A stretch of 64,000 bases of DNA from Caryophanales bacterium (GTDB taxonomy: Bacteria > Bacillota > Bacilli > CAJFEE01). Where the stretch lies: NCBI GenBank assembly GCA_029256085.1, contig JAQSYP010000001.1, positions 768,497 through 832,496 on the forward strand, given 5' to 3'. Positions 16,329 through 28,697 of this stretch are shown piece after piece (the stretch's first letter is position 1; each line of letters begins with the position of its first letter). Below the pieces are notes generated by a model, which was not told the origin of the DNA, ran no database searches, and saw only the letters and a program-made list of their open reading frames with translations. Position numbers and translations under genes: made by a program.

Positions 16329-18772
16329 CACAAGATCAACGATATTTTGATCTTCCTCTAGAAGATGTTATAGGTGACAGATTTGGACGTTATAGTAAAT
16401 ACATTATTCAGGATCGTGCCTTGCCCGATGTTAGAGACGGTTTAAAACCTGTTCAAAGAAGAATATTATATTCAATGTTTCATGAAGGCAACACCCATGA
16501 TAAGCCATTTAGAAAATCTGCTAAGACTGTCGGAAATGTAATTGGTAATTATCATCCACATGGCGACTCATCAGTATATGAAGCTATGGTACGTATGTCA
16601 CAAGATTGGAAGCTTAGAAACATGTTGATTGAGATGCATGGTAATAACGGCAGTGTTGATGGTGATCCTCCAGCAGCAATGCGTTATACAGAAGCTAGAC
16701 TTTCGTCAATTGCATCTGAGCTTTTAAGAAACCTTGAACAAAATACGGTTGATTTTATTCCAAACTTTGACGATTCAACAGAAGAACCAACTGTTTTACC
16801 AGGTGGTTTTCCCAACCTTCTAGTAAACGGCGCAACTGGTATCTCTGCTGGATATGCAACTGAAATACCGCCACACTGTTTAAAAGAAATTATCGACGGT
16901 GTGATTTTAAGAATTGATAGACCTAATTGCACTATGGAAGACCTAATGTCCATTATAAAAGGGCCAGATTTCCCTGGTGGTGGAATCATTCAGGGTATTG
17001 ATGGTATACGAAAAGCCTATGAAACAGGAAAAGGGAAAATCATCATACGTTCTAAGACTGCTATAGAGCCATTAAAGGGCGGTAAGCAGCAAATAGTGAT
17101 TACAGAAATACCATACGAAGTCAATAAGTCTAATTTAGTTAAAAAAATTGATGAAATTAGGTTTGATAAGAAAATAGATGGTATTATTGAAGTTCGTGAT
17201 GAGACTGATAGGACAGGCTTACGAATTGTAATAGAGTTAAAAAAAGAAGTAGATTCACAGACTATATTGAATTTCTTATATAAAAATACTGATCTTCAAG
17301 TTCCATATAACTTTAATATGGTTGCGATATATAATCGTCGCCCTAAGTTATTGTCACTTTTTGAATTACTTGATGCGTACATCGCACATCAAAAAGAAGT
17401 AGTACTTAGAAGGTCAAAATTCCAATTAGACAGAGCTAAAAATCGTCAGCATATCGTTGACGGATTAATGAAGGCTTTATCAATTTTGGACCAAGTTATT
17501 GCTGAAATTCGTGCTTCAAGTGACAAGAAAGATGCAAAAAACAATTTAATATCTAAATTTGAATTCACAGAAATTCAAGCTGAAGCAATTGTGACATTGC
17601 AACTATATCGTTTAACAAATACCGATATAACACAGTTAAGGGAAGAAGCTAGCAGCTTAGAAAAATTAATTAATGAACTGTTAGATATTCTTAATAATGA
17701 AAATAAGCTACTTACAGTTATCAAATCAGAATTAAAAGATGTTAGAAAAAAGTTTGGTGAAGAACGTCGATCATTAATTGAGAATGAAATTGAAGAGATT
17801 CAAATTAGTAAAGAAGCAGTTATTCCACTCGAGGACGTAATTATAACTGTGACAAATACTGGTTATATTAAGAGAACTAGTGTAAGATCTTATAGCGCAT
17901 CAAATGGTAAAGACTTTGGTGTTAAAGAAGGCGATTTCCTTGTTCACCAGATTAATACTAGTACAACGTCAACTATCCTGTTATTTACTAATCAAGGAAA
18001 CTATTTATTTATTCCAGTTTATGATATTCCTGATATACGTTGGAAGGATGTTGGCCAGCACGTATCAAACATCGTCCAATTAGATAAAGATGAAGTAATA
18101 ATAGGGGTAATAAATGTAAATTCGTTTGATGTTGAAGACACATACGTAATGTCATTTACTAAAAATGGTTTAATGAAAAAAACTGATTTAGCCCTGTATA
18201 AAGTACAAAGATATTCTAAATCTATTTCGGCAATCAATCTAAAAGATGATGATGAGTTAATAAAAGTTACTGTTGTTCAAGGAAATTGTAATGTTTTTCT
18301 TACAACTTCTCTAGGATATTCGTTATGGTTTAGTGATGAAGATGTAAACCCAATCGGAGTAAAAGCAGCAGGTGTAAAAGCAATTAGTTTGAAGGATAAT
18401 GATTATCTAGTAGCTGCTAATATTTTTGAAGAAGGACAGAATCCTAATTTTGTTGTCATCACTCAGCGAGGTGCTGGCAAAAAGATTCAATTAAATCAGT
18501 TCGAAAAGGCAACGAGAGCGAAGAGAGGCGTAGTAATTTTAAGGGAATTAAAAAGTGCACCGCACCGCGTAGTTTCTGTAAATATTATTACTCCAAATGA
18601 AGAGTTAATTGTTATTACAGAAAATAACTCATTAAATACATTTATCGAATCAACTTTTAAAATGTCTGATAGATATTCTAACGGTAGTTTCTTCATTGAC
18701 ACCGATGAAACTGGCTTTGTAAAGAATGTATTTATAGTTAATTCGGAACAAAAACAAATAAAGAGCGAGTAA
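16325..18772 (+). CDS. parC: DNA topoisomerase IV subunit A (ParC)
   Basis: The 815-residue DNA-breaking subunit. The catalytic tyrosine is Y121 in [10 protein letters not shown], preceded by the quinolone-resistance region ([19 protein letters not shown]). The GyrA-type coiled coil and the C-terminal beta-pinwheel follow; the canonical GyrA box (QRRGGKG) is absent, consistent with ParC. It begins 4 bp inside parE with AGGAGG as RBS, so the two subunits are translationally coupled. Confidence 0.97.
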   Translation: MTQDQRYFDLPLEDVIGDRFGRYSKYIIQDRALPDVRDGLKPVQRRILYSMFHEGNTHDKPFRKSAKTVGNVIGNYHPHGDSSVYEAMVRMSQDWKLRNMLIEMHGNNGSVDGDPPAAMRYTEARLSSIASELLRNLEQNTVDFIPNFDDSTEEPTVLPGGFPNLLVNGATGISAGYATEIPPHCLKEIIDGVILRIDRPNCTMEDLMSIIKGPDFPGGGIIQGIDGIRKAYETGKGKIIIRSKTAIEPLKGGKQQIVITEIPYEVNKSNLVKKIDEIRFDKKIDGIIEVRDETDRTGLRIVIELKKEVDSQTILNFLYKNTDLQVPYNFNMVAIYNRRPKLLSLFELLDAYIAHQKEVVLRRSKFQLDRAKNRQHIVDGLMKALSILDQVIAEIRASSDKKDAKNNLISKFEFTEIQAEAIVTLQLYRLTNTDITQLREEASSLEKLINELLDILNNENKLLTVIKSELKDVRKKFGEERRSLIENEIEEIQISKEAVIPLEDVIITVTNTGYIKRTSVRSYSASNGKDFGVKEGDFLVHQINTSTTSTILLFTNQGNYLFIPVYDIPDIRWKDVGQHVSNIVQLDKDEVIIGVINVNSFDVEDTYVMSFTKNGLMKKTDLALYKVQRYSKSISAINLKDDDELIKVTVVQGNCNVFLTTSLGYSLWFSDEDVNPIGVKAAGVKAISLKDNDYLVAANIFEEGQNPNFVVITQRGAGKKIQLNQFEKATRAKRGVVILRELKSAPHRVVSVNIITPNEELIVITENNSLNTFIESTFKMSDRYSNGSFFIDTDETGFVKNVFIVNSEQKQIKSE

Positions 18773-18775
18773 TAT

Positions 18776-18812
18776 AAAAAACCTACGATTATTATTGATC
18801 GTAGGTTTTATC
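18776..18812. terminator. Terminator after parC, shared with the chemoreceptor-like gene
   Basis: AAACCTACGAT pairs with ATCGTAGGTTT. A- and T-tracts on either side let it serve both convergent genes. Confidence 0.8.
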
Positions 18813-18814
18813 AT

Positions 18815-19678
18815 TTATTTTATATGTTCAATAAGATTGTTCATCTCATACTCAATAGCTGCAACCATTTCTGTGATGATATTCATTGAGTGGCTTTGTT
18901 GTCTGTTAATTCTGTTACTTTCGTTTGTTTTTTCAGATATTTTAGTAAATATGTCTTCAATTTCACCAGTAATTGAATCAACTTTCTCTGCAGAATCTTT
19001 ACTTGATACTGCAAGCTTTCTTACTTCATTTGCTACGACTGCAAATCCACGGCCGTGTTCGCCTGCACGAGCAGCCTCAATAGATGCATTTAAACCAATT
19101 AAGTTTGTTTGCGCAGAAATATCTTTAACCATATCTAAAATAACTTTTACATTTTTAATTTTACCGATTGACTCAGTAGTAATTTGTTGAGTTAATTCGC
19201 TAGTTGCAGCAATCTGTTCTGAAGAAGCTTTTAACTCCTGGGTAGAAGCAACGATTTCTTCAATTTTTTCTCCAACTTTTTCTACTGCAGTAGTAAGGTA
19301 TTTTAATTGCTCCTGGTTTTTAAGCCATAATGTAATCGTACGAGCCGCTAATCCAACGTAAGGTCTTACTACTTCAGGATCACCAGATATACCAAGATTT
19401 GCAATTCTTTGCCCTTGGTATATGATAGGTAAGTTAATACCAGCTTTTACACCACTAATTGTTTGTTCTTGCTCTAGTGTAACTAGACCTTCAGCTATCT
19501 CACCATCCATAACTTTCTTGGCAATTGCATGAAAGGTACCAATACGCTCCTTGGCAGTTGCAGCAAAAATAATCCCTTCTTTATTTGCTAGAATAATAGG
19601 TCTTTTTGTTTCCTCTAAGAAAATCTCACACATTTCTTGAGCGAACTGTTGTGTAAGTAGTTGACTTAAGTCTTCCAT
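18815..19678 (-). CDS. Soluble methyl-accepting chemotaxis-like protein with diacid-recognition sensor
   Basis: A 287-residue cytoplasmic protein. Residues about 3-125 resemble the sugar-diacid recognition domain of CdaR-type regulators ([50 protein letters not shown]). Residues about 135-287 are a short chemoreceptor signalling hairpin with the conserved tip ([32 protein letters not shown]). No membrane segment is present. The ATG at 19678 follows TTGGAGAGA; the longer frame to 19732 has no RBS. Presumably it signals to CheA/CheW in response to a small carboxylated ligand, but the ligand is unknown. Confidence 0.88.
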   Translation of the reverse strand: MEDLSQLLTQQFAQEMCEIFLEETKRPIILANKEGIIFAATAKERIGTFHAIAKKVMDGEIAEGLVTLEQEQTISGVKAGINLPIIYQGQRIANLGISGDPEVVRPYVGLAARTITLWLKNQEQLKYLTTAVEKVGEKIEEIVASTQELKASSEQIAATSELTQQITTESIGKIKNVKVILDMVKDISAQTNLIGLNASIEAARAGEHGRGFAVVANEVRKLAVSSKDSAEKVDSITGEIEDIFTKISEKTNESNRINRQQSHSMNIITEMVAAIEYEMNNLIEHIK

Positions 19679-19761
19679 AATTATCTCTCCAAACCGGTTG
19701 TTTATTGTATAAATTTTATCACAATTTGTCAAAATAAGCAGAAAATTATTTCATTTATTAT

Positions 19762-19801
19762 AAAAAACATACTAGTTAGCGAATTACTAACTAGTATGTT
19801 A
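19762..19801 (-). terminator. Terminator after degV
   Basis: A 14-bp perfect inverted repeat (AACATACTAGTTAG with CTAACTAGTATGTT) is followed on the minus strand by a T run. Confidence 0.8.
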
Positions 19802-19828
19802 AGGATACTTTAAAATGATAGGGAATGG

Positions 19829-20689
19829 TTATTCGTAAACCCAAATAACACCAATTGAACCTTGACCTGTATGAACGCCAATGGCAATAGCGAATGAATC
19901 CATAACTATTTCAATGTCACTTGAAACAGTTTCTTCAATTAATTGCTTCCATTCATTAGCGGCTTCAAGGTCGTTTGCATGTAAAATACATAACTTGGTA
20001 ATCTTATTTGTCGTAATTCTTGTGTTATATTTATCAACTAACCAAGATTTTGCTGACTTTAAACTTCTTACTTTATCAACATTCTCAACCATACCGTGGT
20101 GAACCGATAATACTGGAGTAATCTTAAGTAATGAGCCGATAAAATTTTGAAGTCCTGTAACTCGACCCGATCTTGCTAGTTGGCCCATATCTTTTGGGAA
20201 TATATAAAATTCACCATTATATTTAATTTTCTCTAAATGCTTTGTGATTTCTTCTGTTGTAGCGCCCTGTTCATCAAGTTTTAATCCTTCTTGTAACATT
20301 GTATAGGAAATATAAGCACTTGATTCAGAATCAATGACTGTTACATTGGCACCAGTCATTTCTTTCGCCATTGTTAGCGTTTGATAAGTTCCAGACAGCT
20401 TACTAGCAAGAGTGATTGCAATAGCTTCAACATTATCTTCACTCAATTTCTCAAAAAGTTCAACTACTTCATTCAACGGAGGTTGAGAGGTAGTAGGAGG
20501 TATCTTAAGAGTTGGTAATTTTGTATAAAAGTCGATATGAGATAAATCAATAAATTCCCTATAAGCTTTTTCATCTAGTATTGTAACAATTGGAAGAACC
20601 TTAACTTTATCGTGATTTAAATAATTCTCGGCAAAACTACATGTACTGTCAATAATAAAAATACGTTGCTTTGTCAAAAATAGCACCAA
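19829..20689 (-). CDS. DegV family fatty acid-binding protein
   Basis: A 286-residue two-domain DegV fold. The first strand ends in the lipid-head-group motif IIDSTCSF, followed by the PPTTSQPP loop and ITLASKLSGTYQT, both of which bind the fatty-acid carboxylate in the family. DegV/FakB-type proteins present fatty acids to a kinase (FakA). No fakA is in the window. The start is uncertain: TTG 20689, GTG 20686 and TTG 20677 are all possible and no strong RBS decides. It ends in a clear terminator. Confidence 0.9.
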   Translation of the reverse strand: MVLFLTKQRIFIIDSTCSFAENYLNHDKVKVLPIVTILDEKAYREFIDLSHIDFYTKLPTLKIPPTTSQPPLNEVVELFEKLSEDNVEAIAITLASKLSGTYQTLTMAKEMTGANVTVIDSESSAYISYTMLQEGLKLDEQGATTEEITKHLEKIKYNGEFYIFPKDMGQLARSGRVTGLQNFIGSLLKITPVLSVHHGMVENVDKVRSLKSAKSWLVDKYNTRITTNKITKLCILHANDLEAANEWKQLIEETVSSDIEIVMDSFAIAIGVHTGQGSIGVIWVYE

Positions 20690-20773
20690 CTTTCATCATA
20701 TTTCGAATCTATTATAATACATTAGGTGGTATTATGGATAGTTATAACGTCACATTTTTTTCACATTTATTTT

Positions 20774-20808
<35 letters not shown>

Positions 20809-20836
20809 AGTAAATTTTTATTTTTATCACCAAGTA

Positions 20837-21628
20837 TTAATTTATTTTCGACAATCGTTCTAGAATTCTTCTTTTTCGATATAACATCATCGCAACTTCG
20901 GCTGTTTCGTTTACAGTCGATTTATTTATATACGCACCAAATATTATTCCTGCGATTGGTATCATTTGAAATAGTTTTTTCCATCCCATATTGTCCCGAT
21001 ATGTCATTAAAACCTCACGCCAACCTTGGATTTGGGAAATCATTTGTGAGTTTTCTTTATTATTGAATTCTATTAGATCGTCTAAAATTGCTTTCTTACC
21101 GACAATATCTGATGATGCGAATTGAAGACATTTCACCGTAAATATGCGTTCTGCTTTATCTGAAGGATTGTATCCATAACAGATTGCAATTTCCTGGAGT
21201 GTTTTTAAGGTAATACCAAACATTAACGGCACGTCTATAGCTAGCGTGAATATTCCACCAATTCCTGTTGTTCCTCCTTGAAGCATTGCATTTTTAGCTC
21301 TCTGTTGTGTAACTTGTGAAGCAGAAAAATCCATCTTCGATATTTCTAGGTCACACACATCCTCTAAACTTAATATGTCATTTGGAAAATGTTTTTTTAG
21401 TACACTCTCTTGATCTACAAGATAGCTTCCTCCAGATTGAACGAAATTTACAAGTTCATCTATTCCTTGACCTATTTTCTCATGTATAAATTTAGGGGTG
21501 ATTTTATCTAACATTAGAAAAGGTAGTCTTCCTAGCTTTTCCCAAAACCAAAGCCCCTTTTGGTCATTTTCCCATTTTTCTATTTCATTAAGTCCCTCTA
21601 GTAATTCTGATTTTGTTTCAATACCCAT
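20837..21628 (-). CDS. EcsC family protein
   Basis: A 263-residue protein. The Gly-rich hydrophobic stretch GGTTGIGGIFTLAIDVPLMFGITLKTLQEIAICYGYNP is diagnostic of the EcsC family. A second hydrophobic patch lies near the C-terminus (LFQMIPIAGIIFGAYIN). It is named after the third gene of the B. subtilis ecs locus, but ecsA/B are not beside it and the biochemical role is unknown. An AGGAAGTGAATT RBS precedes the ATG. It is a single gene behind the pheA terminator. Confidence 0.85.
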   Translation of the reverse strand: MGIETKSELLEGLNEIEKWENDQKGLWFWEKLGRLPFLMLDKITPKFIHEKIGQGIDELVNFVQSGGSYLVDQESVLKKHFPNDILSLEDVCDLEISKMDFSASQVTQQRAKNAMLQGGTTGIGGIFTLAIDVPLMFGITLKTLQEIAICYGYNPSDKAERIFTVKCLQFASSDIVGKKAILDDLIEFNNKENSQMISQIQGWREVLMTYRDNMGWKKLFQMIPIAGIIFGAYINKSTVNETAEVAMMLYRKRRILERLSKIN

Positions 21629-21717
21629 AATTCACTTCCTAATTATTTAAATTTGAAAACTTAATCATATTGTATAATAAATTAGGTTTTAAGTTCAAAA
21701 AACTAAATTTAAAAGCA

Positions 21718-21753
21718 AAAAAGCACTTCCAAATGTAATCTGGAAATGCTTTT
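21718..21753 (-). terminator. Terminator of the ilv-leu-pheA operon
   Basis: On the minus strand AAAGCATTTCCA pairs imperfectly with TGGAAGTGCTTTTTT, ending in a T run 4 nt after the pheA stop. There is none between leuD and pheA. Confidence 0.75.
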
Positions 21754-21756
21754 ATA

Positions 21757-22608
21757 TTAAATATAAGGATAAATTCCGAGCACTGTTACTGTACTACCCA
21801 AAGCCTCTATTTCACTTTTTGCAAATTCAAGAAGCACATGATCATTTTCCTCAACTATTTGTACATCAACAATAAAATAATATTTACCAAGTCCTGTTTT
21901 GGCTGGTCGAGATTCGATTTTGGACAAATCAAGTTTTCTCCAGGCAAATGCTGATAAAATTTGGTGTAGTAATCCAGCTTGATTATTTGGAGGATCGATT
22001 AGTATTGTTGCCTTAGTCTTGCTAGTTTGAGAAAAATTATAATTTTCAATTGAGTCTTTTGGAGCTAAAACAATAAATCTTGTAAAGTTATTTTCATAAC
22101 TTTGTATGTTTTTTTTAATAATTTCTAACCCATATTTCTCAGCAGCTAATCCATTACTTATAGCTACAGCTAACACGCCAGAATTCTCGCTTACATATTG
22201 TGCTGCAGCACCTGTAGAATTCATAAGTTTTACTTTTGCTGATGTTAGCTCATTATGAATAAACTTATGGGATTGTGCAATCGCTTGTGGATGTGAACAT
22301 ACTAGCTCAAAATCGCTTAATGAAACATTTATATTAGCTCTATTTATCATTAAATGTTGATTAATTGCCAGTGTTAATTCGCCTACAATTTTACAATCTA
22401 CATCATGGATTAAATAATCTAATGTTAAATTTACGGTACCCTCTATTGAATTTTCGATCGGGACAACGCAGAAATCTACCTCTTTATCAACTAATCCATC
22501 AATAACACGAGGTATAGAATCAAACTGTTTATAGTTTTTGTTAGGAAAAAAGGCAACTACCGCCTGATGGGTAAAAGTTGCCTCTGGACCTAAATAGCCA
22601 ATTATCAT
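21757..22608 (-). CDS. pheA: Prephenate dehydratase
   Basis: A 283-residue monofunctional enzyme converting prephenate to phenylpyruvate for phenylalanine. The substrate-binding part (GYLGPEATFTHQA, VVPIENSIEGTVNLTLD) is followed by an ACT regulatory domain (about 200-280) containing KIESRPAKTGLGKYYFIVD, the ESRP phenylalanine-binding motif. It starts only 10 bp after leuD and no terminator or promoter is visible between, so it appears to be the last gene of the ilv-leu operon and thus under leucine T-box control. Confidence 0.96.
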   Translation of the reverse strand: MIIGYLGPEATFTHQAVVAFFPNKNYKQFDSIPRVIDGLVDKEVDFCVVPIENSIEGTVNLTLDYLIHDVDCKIVGELTLAINQHLMINRANINVSLSDFELVCSHPQAIAQSHKFIHNELTSAKVKLMNSTGAAAQYVSENSGVLAVAISNGLAAEKYGLEIIKKNIQSYENNFTRFIVLAPKDSIENYNFSQTSKTKATILIDPPNNQAGLLHQILSAFAWRKLDLSKIESRPAKTGLGKYYFIVDVQIVEENDHVLLEFAKSEIEALGSTVTVLGIYPYI

Positions 22609-22618
22609 TAAGAATCAC

Positions 22619-23194
22619 CTATTTTGCAGCTGCTTCATAAGCCAAAATTTTGTCTTCGTGTTTTAATGTCAATGAAATATCATCTAATCCTAATAATAAT
22701 TTATTCTTTAAAGGTTTTTCAACTGAAAATGAAAATTCTTGTGATCCCACAATGACTTTCTCATTTTCTAAATCAACAGTTAATTCAGCATTTTTACTTA
22801 AAAGAGATAATTCATCACGTGACTTCTTATCTAGACGTATTGGTAACAGCCCGTTTTTGAAAGCATTATTATAGAAAATATCTGCGAAACTTCCAGCAAT
22901 AATAACTTTAAAGCCGTAATCTGTTAATGCCCATGGAGCATGTTCTCGAGATGAACCGCAACCAAAGTTTTCACCAGTTATTAGAATTGATACGTCATTG
23001 TTTGATTGTTTATTAAGTTCGAAATTCGGATTTAAAGTGCGATCATCATTATATCTCCACTCATCAAATAAGAATTCCCCAAATCCAGTTCTTTCAATTC
23101 TTTTTAAGTATTGTTTAGGTATAATTATATCAGTATCTATATTGTTAAGCATGATTGTAGCTGCTCTACCTTTATGAATTACAAATGGTTGCAT
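22619..23194 (-). CDS. leuD: 3-isopropylmalate dehydratase small subunit
   Basis: A 191-residue swivel-domain subunit of isopropylmalate isomerase, the second step of leucine synthesis. [22 protein letters not shown] and [18 protein letters not shown] are family signatures. I start at the ATG 23194 behind AGAAAGGAG; this gene overlaps the leuC end by 23 bp. The longer frame to 23242 lies inside leuC. Confidence 0.96.
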   Translation of the reverse strand: MQPFVIHKGRAATIMLNNIDTDIIIPKQYLKRIERTGFGEFLFDEWRYNDDRTLNPNFELNKQSNNDVSILITGENFGCGSSREHAPWALTDYGFKVIIAGSFADIFYNNAFKNGLLPIRLDKKSRDELSLLSKNAELTVDLENEKVIVGSQEFSFSVEKPLKNKLLLGLDDISLTLKHEDKILAYEAAAK

Positions 23195-24560
23195 TTGATA
23201 GCTCCTTTCTAACGTCAACGAAGTGTCCATAAACTGCTGCAATTGCTGCCATTGCTGGACTAACTAGGTGAGTTCTAGCACCTTTTCCTTGACGACCTTC
23301 AAAATTACGATTAGAAGTAGATGCACAACGTTTACCACTAGCTACTTTATCAGGATTCATAGCTAGACACATTGAGCATCCTGGTTCACGCCATTCAAAA
23401 CCTGCTTCTGTAAATACCTTATCTAATCCAAGTTTTAATGCTTCGCGTTGTACTTCCTTAGATCCAGGAACTACGATAGCTGTAACATTTTCGTTTACTT
23501 TTCTTCCCTTTACAACTTCAGCGGCAATTAGTAAGTCGGATATACGTGAGTTAGTGCAAGATCCGATAAATACATTATCGATTTTAATTTCGTCAGGTGA
23601 CATTAAAGGATTAAGTCCCATATATTCAAAAGCTCTTCTATCGTTCTCATCAGTAATTTCTGGTAACTTGTCATCTATAGAGATTCCCATACTTGGGTTT
23701 GTTCCCCAAGTAAAATGAGGAGCTACTTCATTCACATTTACTTCAAGTAATTGGTCGTATAGGCTAATGTCATCAGTATACAGCCTTGACCATTTCTCAA
23801 CAGCTGCATCAAAGTCACCAGTAACCTTATCTTTTAAATATTCAAATGTAACATTGTCAGGAGCAACTAAACCAGCTTTAGCTCCGCCCTCGATAGCCAT
23901 ATTACATAGTGTCATTCTCTCATCCATCGTAAAATTGGTTACAGTTGATCCGAAAAATTCAATAACGTGACCTGTTCCAAAAGATACTCCATATTTAGCT
24001 AAAATGTGTAATATAACATCTTTTGAATATACTCCTGGCTGTAATTTACCTTCTAATCTTATTCCTATCGTCTTAGGTTTTCTTTGCCAAAGTGTTTGTG
24101 TAGCTAATACGTGTTCCACTTCACTAGTACCTATTCCGAATGCCAATGCCCCAAAAGCACCATGTGTAGATGTGTGACTATCTCCACATACGATAGTTTT
24201 TCCAGGTAACGTTAACCCTAACTCTGGACCAATTACATGAATAATTCCTTGGTTATAACTAGTAATATCCTCCAAATGAACACCAAATTCTTGGCAGTTA
24301 TTTCTTAATGCCGATAACTGTTTTTCTGCGATTTCATCTTCAATTACTTCAGGATTTTTAGTAGGTACGTTATGATCCATTGTTGCAAACGTATTTTCTG
24401 GTCTTCTAACTTTTCTATTACTAAATCGTAAGCCTTCGAATGCTTGTGGTGATGTTACTTCGTGAAGTAAATGCAGATCAATATATAATAGCTGTTCTTC
24501 GCCTACTTCACCGCTAATTACATGTTGTTCCCAAAGCTTATCTAGTAGCGTCTTAGACAT
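23172..24560 (-). CDS. leuC: 3-isopropylmalate dehydratase large subunit
   Basis: A 462-residue aconitase-family catalytic subunit carrying the [4Fe-4S] cluster. The ligand cysteines are seen in [13 protein letters not shown] and in [12 protein letters not shown], and [30 protein letters not shown] is characteristic. The start overlaps leuB by 8 bp and the end overlaps leuD by 23 bp, so translation is coupled along leuBCD. Confidence 0.97.
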   Translation of the reverse strand: MSKTLLDKLWEQHVISGEVGEEQLLYIDLHLLHEVTSPQAFEGLRFSNRKVRRPENTFATMDHNVPTKNPEVIEDEIAEKQLSALRNNCQEFGVHLEDITSYNQGIIHVIGPELGLTLPGKTIVCGDSHTSTHGAFGALAFGIGTSEVEHVLATQTLWQRKPKTIGIRLEGKLQPGVYSKDVILHILAKYGVSFGTGHVIEFFGSTVTNFTMDERMTLCNMAIEGGAKAGLVAPDNVTFEYLKDKVTGDFDAAVEKWSRLYTDDISLYDQLLEVNVNEVAPHFTWGTNPSMGISIDDKLPEITDENDRRAFEYMGLNPLMSPDEIKIDNVFIGSCTNSRISDLLIAAEVVKGRKVNENVTAIVVPGSKEVQREALKLGLDKVFTEAGFEWREPGCSMCLAMNPDKVASGKRCASTSNRNFEGRQGKGARTHLVSPAMAAIAAVYGHFVDVRKELSNATICNS

Positions 24561-25614
24561 GTGTCTGCACTCCCTTCTTCAATTCTTTAAACAACTCATT
24601 TTTAAATTCATCAGTACTACAATTACCACCTAAGTCTTTCGTATAAAATCCTGCTCTAAGTGTAGCACTAATGCTACTTTCAATTAACGAACTCTCAGAA
24701 CTCATTCCGAAATCTGCTAACATCATAGATACTGAGCGTAGCATTCCAATTGGGTTTGCAATACCTTTACCTGCTATATCAGGTGCGGACCCATGAATCG
24801 GTTCATACAAAGCTGGACCAGTTGTTGAATAACTACCAGACGGTAATAATCCAAGTGAACCAGGAAGCATCGAAGCTTCATCACTTAAAATATCTCCGAA
24901 TAAGTTCTCTGTAACAACAACATCAAAGCGACGAGGATTTCGCATTAGTTCCATTGCTGCTGCATCAACATACAAATGTTCTAATTCAACTTCTGGATAT
25001 CTACTATGAACTTCACAAGCTACTTGTCTCCATAATTTACTAGATTCAAGTACATTTGCTTTATCAACAGAAGTTACTTTATTTCTACGTTTTTTAGCTA
25101 ACTTAAAAGCGAAATCTACTATTCTTTCAATTTCATGTCGTTCATATGTCAAAGTATCTGTTGCAACTTCATCAGTTCTTCTTTTCGGTTGCGCAAAATA
25201 AATTCCGCCAGTTAATTCTCTAACTACAGTAAAATCTACGTCTTTCAATATTTCTTCTTTAAGTGGACTAAGTTTCGAAGTTTCTGGCGATACAGATACC
25301 GGTCTAAGATTTGCAAATAATTGCAATTCTTTACGGATTTTGAGAAGACCATTTTCTGGTCTCTCAATTCCACTATCCCATTTAGGACCTCCAACTGCTC
25401 CAAGTAGAACTGCATCAGCACACTTACTTGCCTCCAAAGTATGGTCAGGTAGTGAAACTCCATAATCATCTATAGCATTTCCACCGAATGGGTAATTTTT
25501 TAAAGTAAATTCATGATTAAACGTTTCACCAACGAATTCTAATACCTCAGTAGCAATATTTAAAATTTCTGGACCAATTCCATCTCCAGGTAGACAAACG
25601 ATGTTTTTCTTCAT
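24553..25614 (-). CDS. leuB: 3-isopropylmalate dehydrogenase
   Basis: A 353-residue NAD-dependent beta-decarboxylating dehydrogenase, the third leucine step. [10 protein letters not shown] at the start, the substrate arginines around [13 protein letters not shown] and the [14 protein letters not shown] motif are visible. It follows leuA by 11 bp with an AGGAGG RBS. Confidence 0.97.
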   Translation of the reverse strand: MKKNIVCLPGDGIGPEILNIATEVLEFVGETFNHEFTLKNYPFGGNAIDDYGVSLPDHTLEASKCADAVLLGAVGGPKWDSGIERPENGLLKIRKELQLFANLRPVSVSPETSKLSPLKEEILKDVDFTVVRELTGGIYFAQPKRRTDEVATDTLTYERHEIERIVDFAFKLAKKRRNKVTSVDKANVLESSKLWRQVACEVHSRYPEVELEHLYVDAAAMELMRNPRRFDVVVTENLFGDILSDEASMLPGSLGLLPSGSYSTTGPALYEPIHGSAPDIAGKGIANPIGMLRSVSMMLADFGMSSESSLIESSISATLRAGFYTKDLGGNCSTDEFKNELFKELKKGVQTHV

Positions 25615-25625
25615 TAAAAATCCTC

Positions 25626-27149
25626 CTAAACTTGAGTAACTGCCACTTCTTTTTGGACCTTATTAGCAGCGTATAGATATGCCTTTGCAGATGCTTCAAG
25701 TACATCGTTAGCTATGCCAAAACCAGTATATTTTTTAGCATTATTCGATAAAATTACGTTTACTTGAGCTAATGCATCTTCACCATGTGAAATCGATTGA
25801 ATACGATAGTCTTCTAAATGACAACTAAGGTTAATTATTCTCTCGATTGCATTATAGATTGCTTCAATACTACCTTTACCTGTTGCTGCATCTTGAACAA
25901 CTTGGTCATTTTCTAATTTGATTGATACTGTAGCTGTTTGGATACTATTAGAATTAAAGGCAACGTTTAGCTCAGAAAATTCATACTTATTTTTGCCTGA
26001 TACTTTTTCGCCTAGAACTAGTGCATGTAAATCATCATCAACAATATCTTTCTTTAAATCAGCTAATCTTTTAAATTCTTTGAACACATGATCCGACTCC
26101 TCTTTAGTCAAGTCGTAGCCTAGTTCTTGTAAACGTTCTGTAAAAGCATGCCTCCCAGAATGTTTACCAAGTACCAAATTGTTTCTTTCGACGCCCACTA
26201 AACTGGGAGATATAATTTCATATGTTGTTGACTCTTTCAAAACACCATCTTGATGGATTCCGGATTCGTGAGCAAATGCATTTGCACCAACAATTGCCTT
26301 ATTCTTTTGGACAGCAAGACCTGTTAATCTACTAACTAATGTGCTAGTCTGTTTTATTTCTCGTAAATTTAGATTAGTTGTTCTATTAAATAAGTCTTTG
26401 CGAATATGAAGTGCAACTGCAATTTCTTCTAGTGCAGCATTTCCAGCACGTTCACCAATACCATTTATAGTTCCCTCTACTTGTTCTACCCCTGCTCGAA
26501 TTGCTGCAAGTGAATTACCAACAGCCATTCCTAAGTCATTATGACAGTGACATGAGAAAATTGTATCCGCTTTTGTATCTACATTTTCACGTAAAAACTT
26601 GAACAATTCTCCATATTCTTCAGGTGTAGAATACCCAACGGTGTCAGGAATATTTATTACTTGTGCACCTGCATTTATTGCAGCGTTTGAAAACTTGACA
26701 AGAAACTCCTTTGTTGAGCGTCCTGCATCCTCAGCGGAAACTTGAACAACTGGGAAGAAAGAGCGTGCATGTTTTACAGTTTTATAAATCGTATCTAAAA
26801 CGTCTTGTTCAGACATTCTCAGCTTATGTTCCATATGAATCTTACTAGTAGCTAAGAAAATGTGAAGACGTGGATCAGCAGCATGTTTTAGTGCATCCCA
26901 TGAAGTATCAATATCTCTAATAAGAGCACGTGATAAGCTACAAATAGATAGTGACCTAATTTCTTTAGCGATTAGTTCAATACTTTCAAAATCACCTCTA
27001 GAGGATGCTGCAAAGCCAGCCTCTAAAACATCTACACCAAAACGCTCAAGCTGTTTAGCGATTTGTAGCTTTTCTCTTTTATTTAAATTTACACCTGGAG
27101 ATTGTTCTCCATCTCTAAGTGTTGTATCTAGAACGACTAATTTGCTCAT
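25626..27149 (-). CDS. leuA: 2-isopropylmalate synthase
   Basis: A 507-residue enzyme condensing acetyl-CoA with 2-ketoisovalerate, the committed step to leucine. The [15 protein letters not shown] motif and the metal-binding [20 protein letters not shown] segment mark the TIM barrel. The C-terminal LeuA allosteric domain (about 390-507) mediates leucine feedback. It starts 4 nt after ilvC. Confidence 0.97.
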   Translation of the reverse strand: MSKLVVLDTTLRDGEQSPGVNLNKREKLQIAKQLERFGVDVLEAGFAASSRGDFESIELIAKEIRSLSICSLSRALIRDIDTSWDALKHAADPRLHIFLATSKIHMEHKLRMSEQDVLDTIYKTVKHARSFFPVVQVSAEDAGRSTKEFLVKFSNAAINAGAQVINIPDTVGYSTPEEYGELFKFLRENVDTKADTIFSCHCHNDLGMAVGNSLAAIRAGVEQVEGTINGIGERAGNAALEEIAVALHIRKDLFNRTTNLNLREIKQTSTLVSRLTGLAVQKNKAIVGANAFAHESGIHQDGVLKESTTYEIISPSLVGVERNNLVLGKHSGRHAFTERLQELGYDLTKEESDHVFKEFKRLADLKKDIVDDDLHALVLGEKVSGKNKYEFSELNVAFNSNSIQTATVSIKLENDQVVQDAATGKGSIEAIYNAIERIINLSCHLEDYRIQSISHGEDALAQVNVILSNNAKKYTGFGIANDVLEASAKAYLYAANKVQKEVAVTQV

Positions 27150-27153
27150 GGTG

Positions 27154-28697
<1,544 letters not shown>

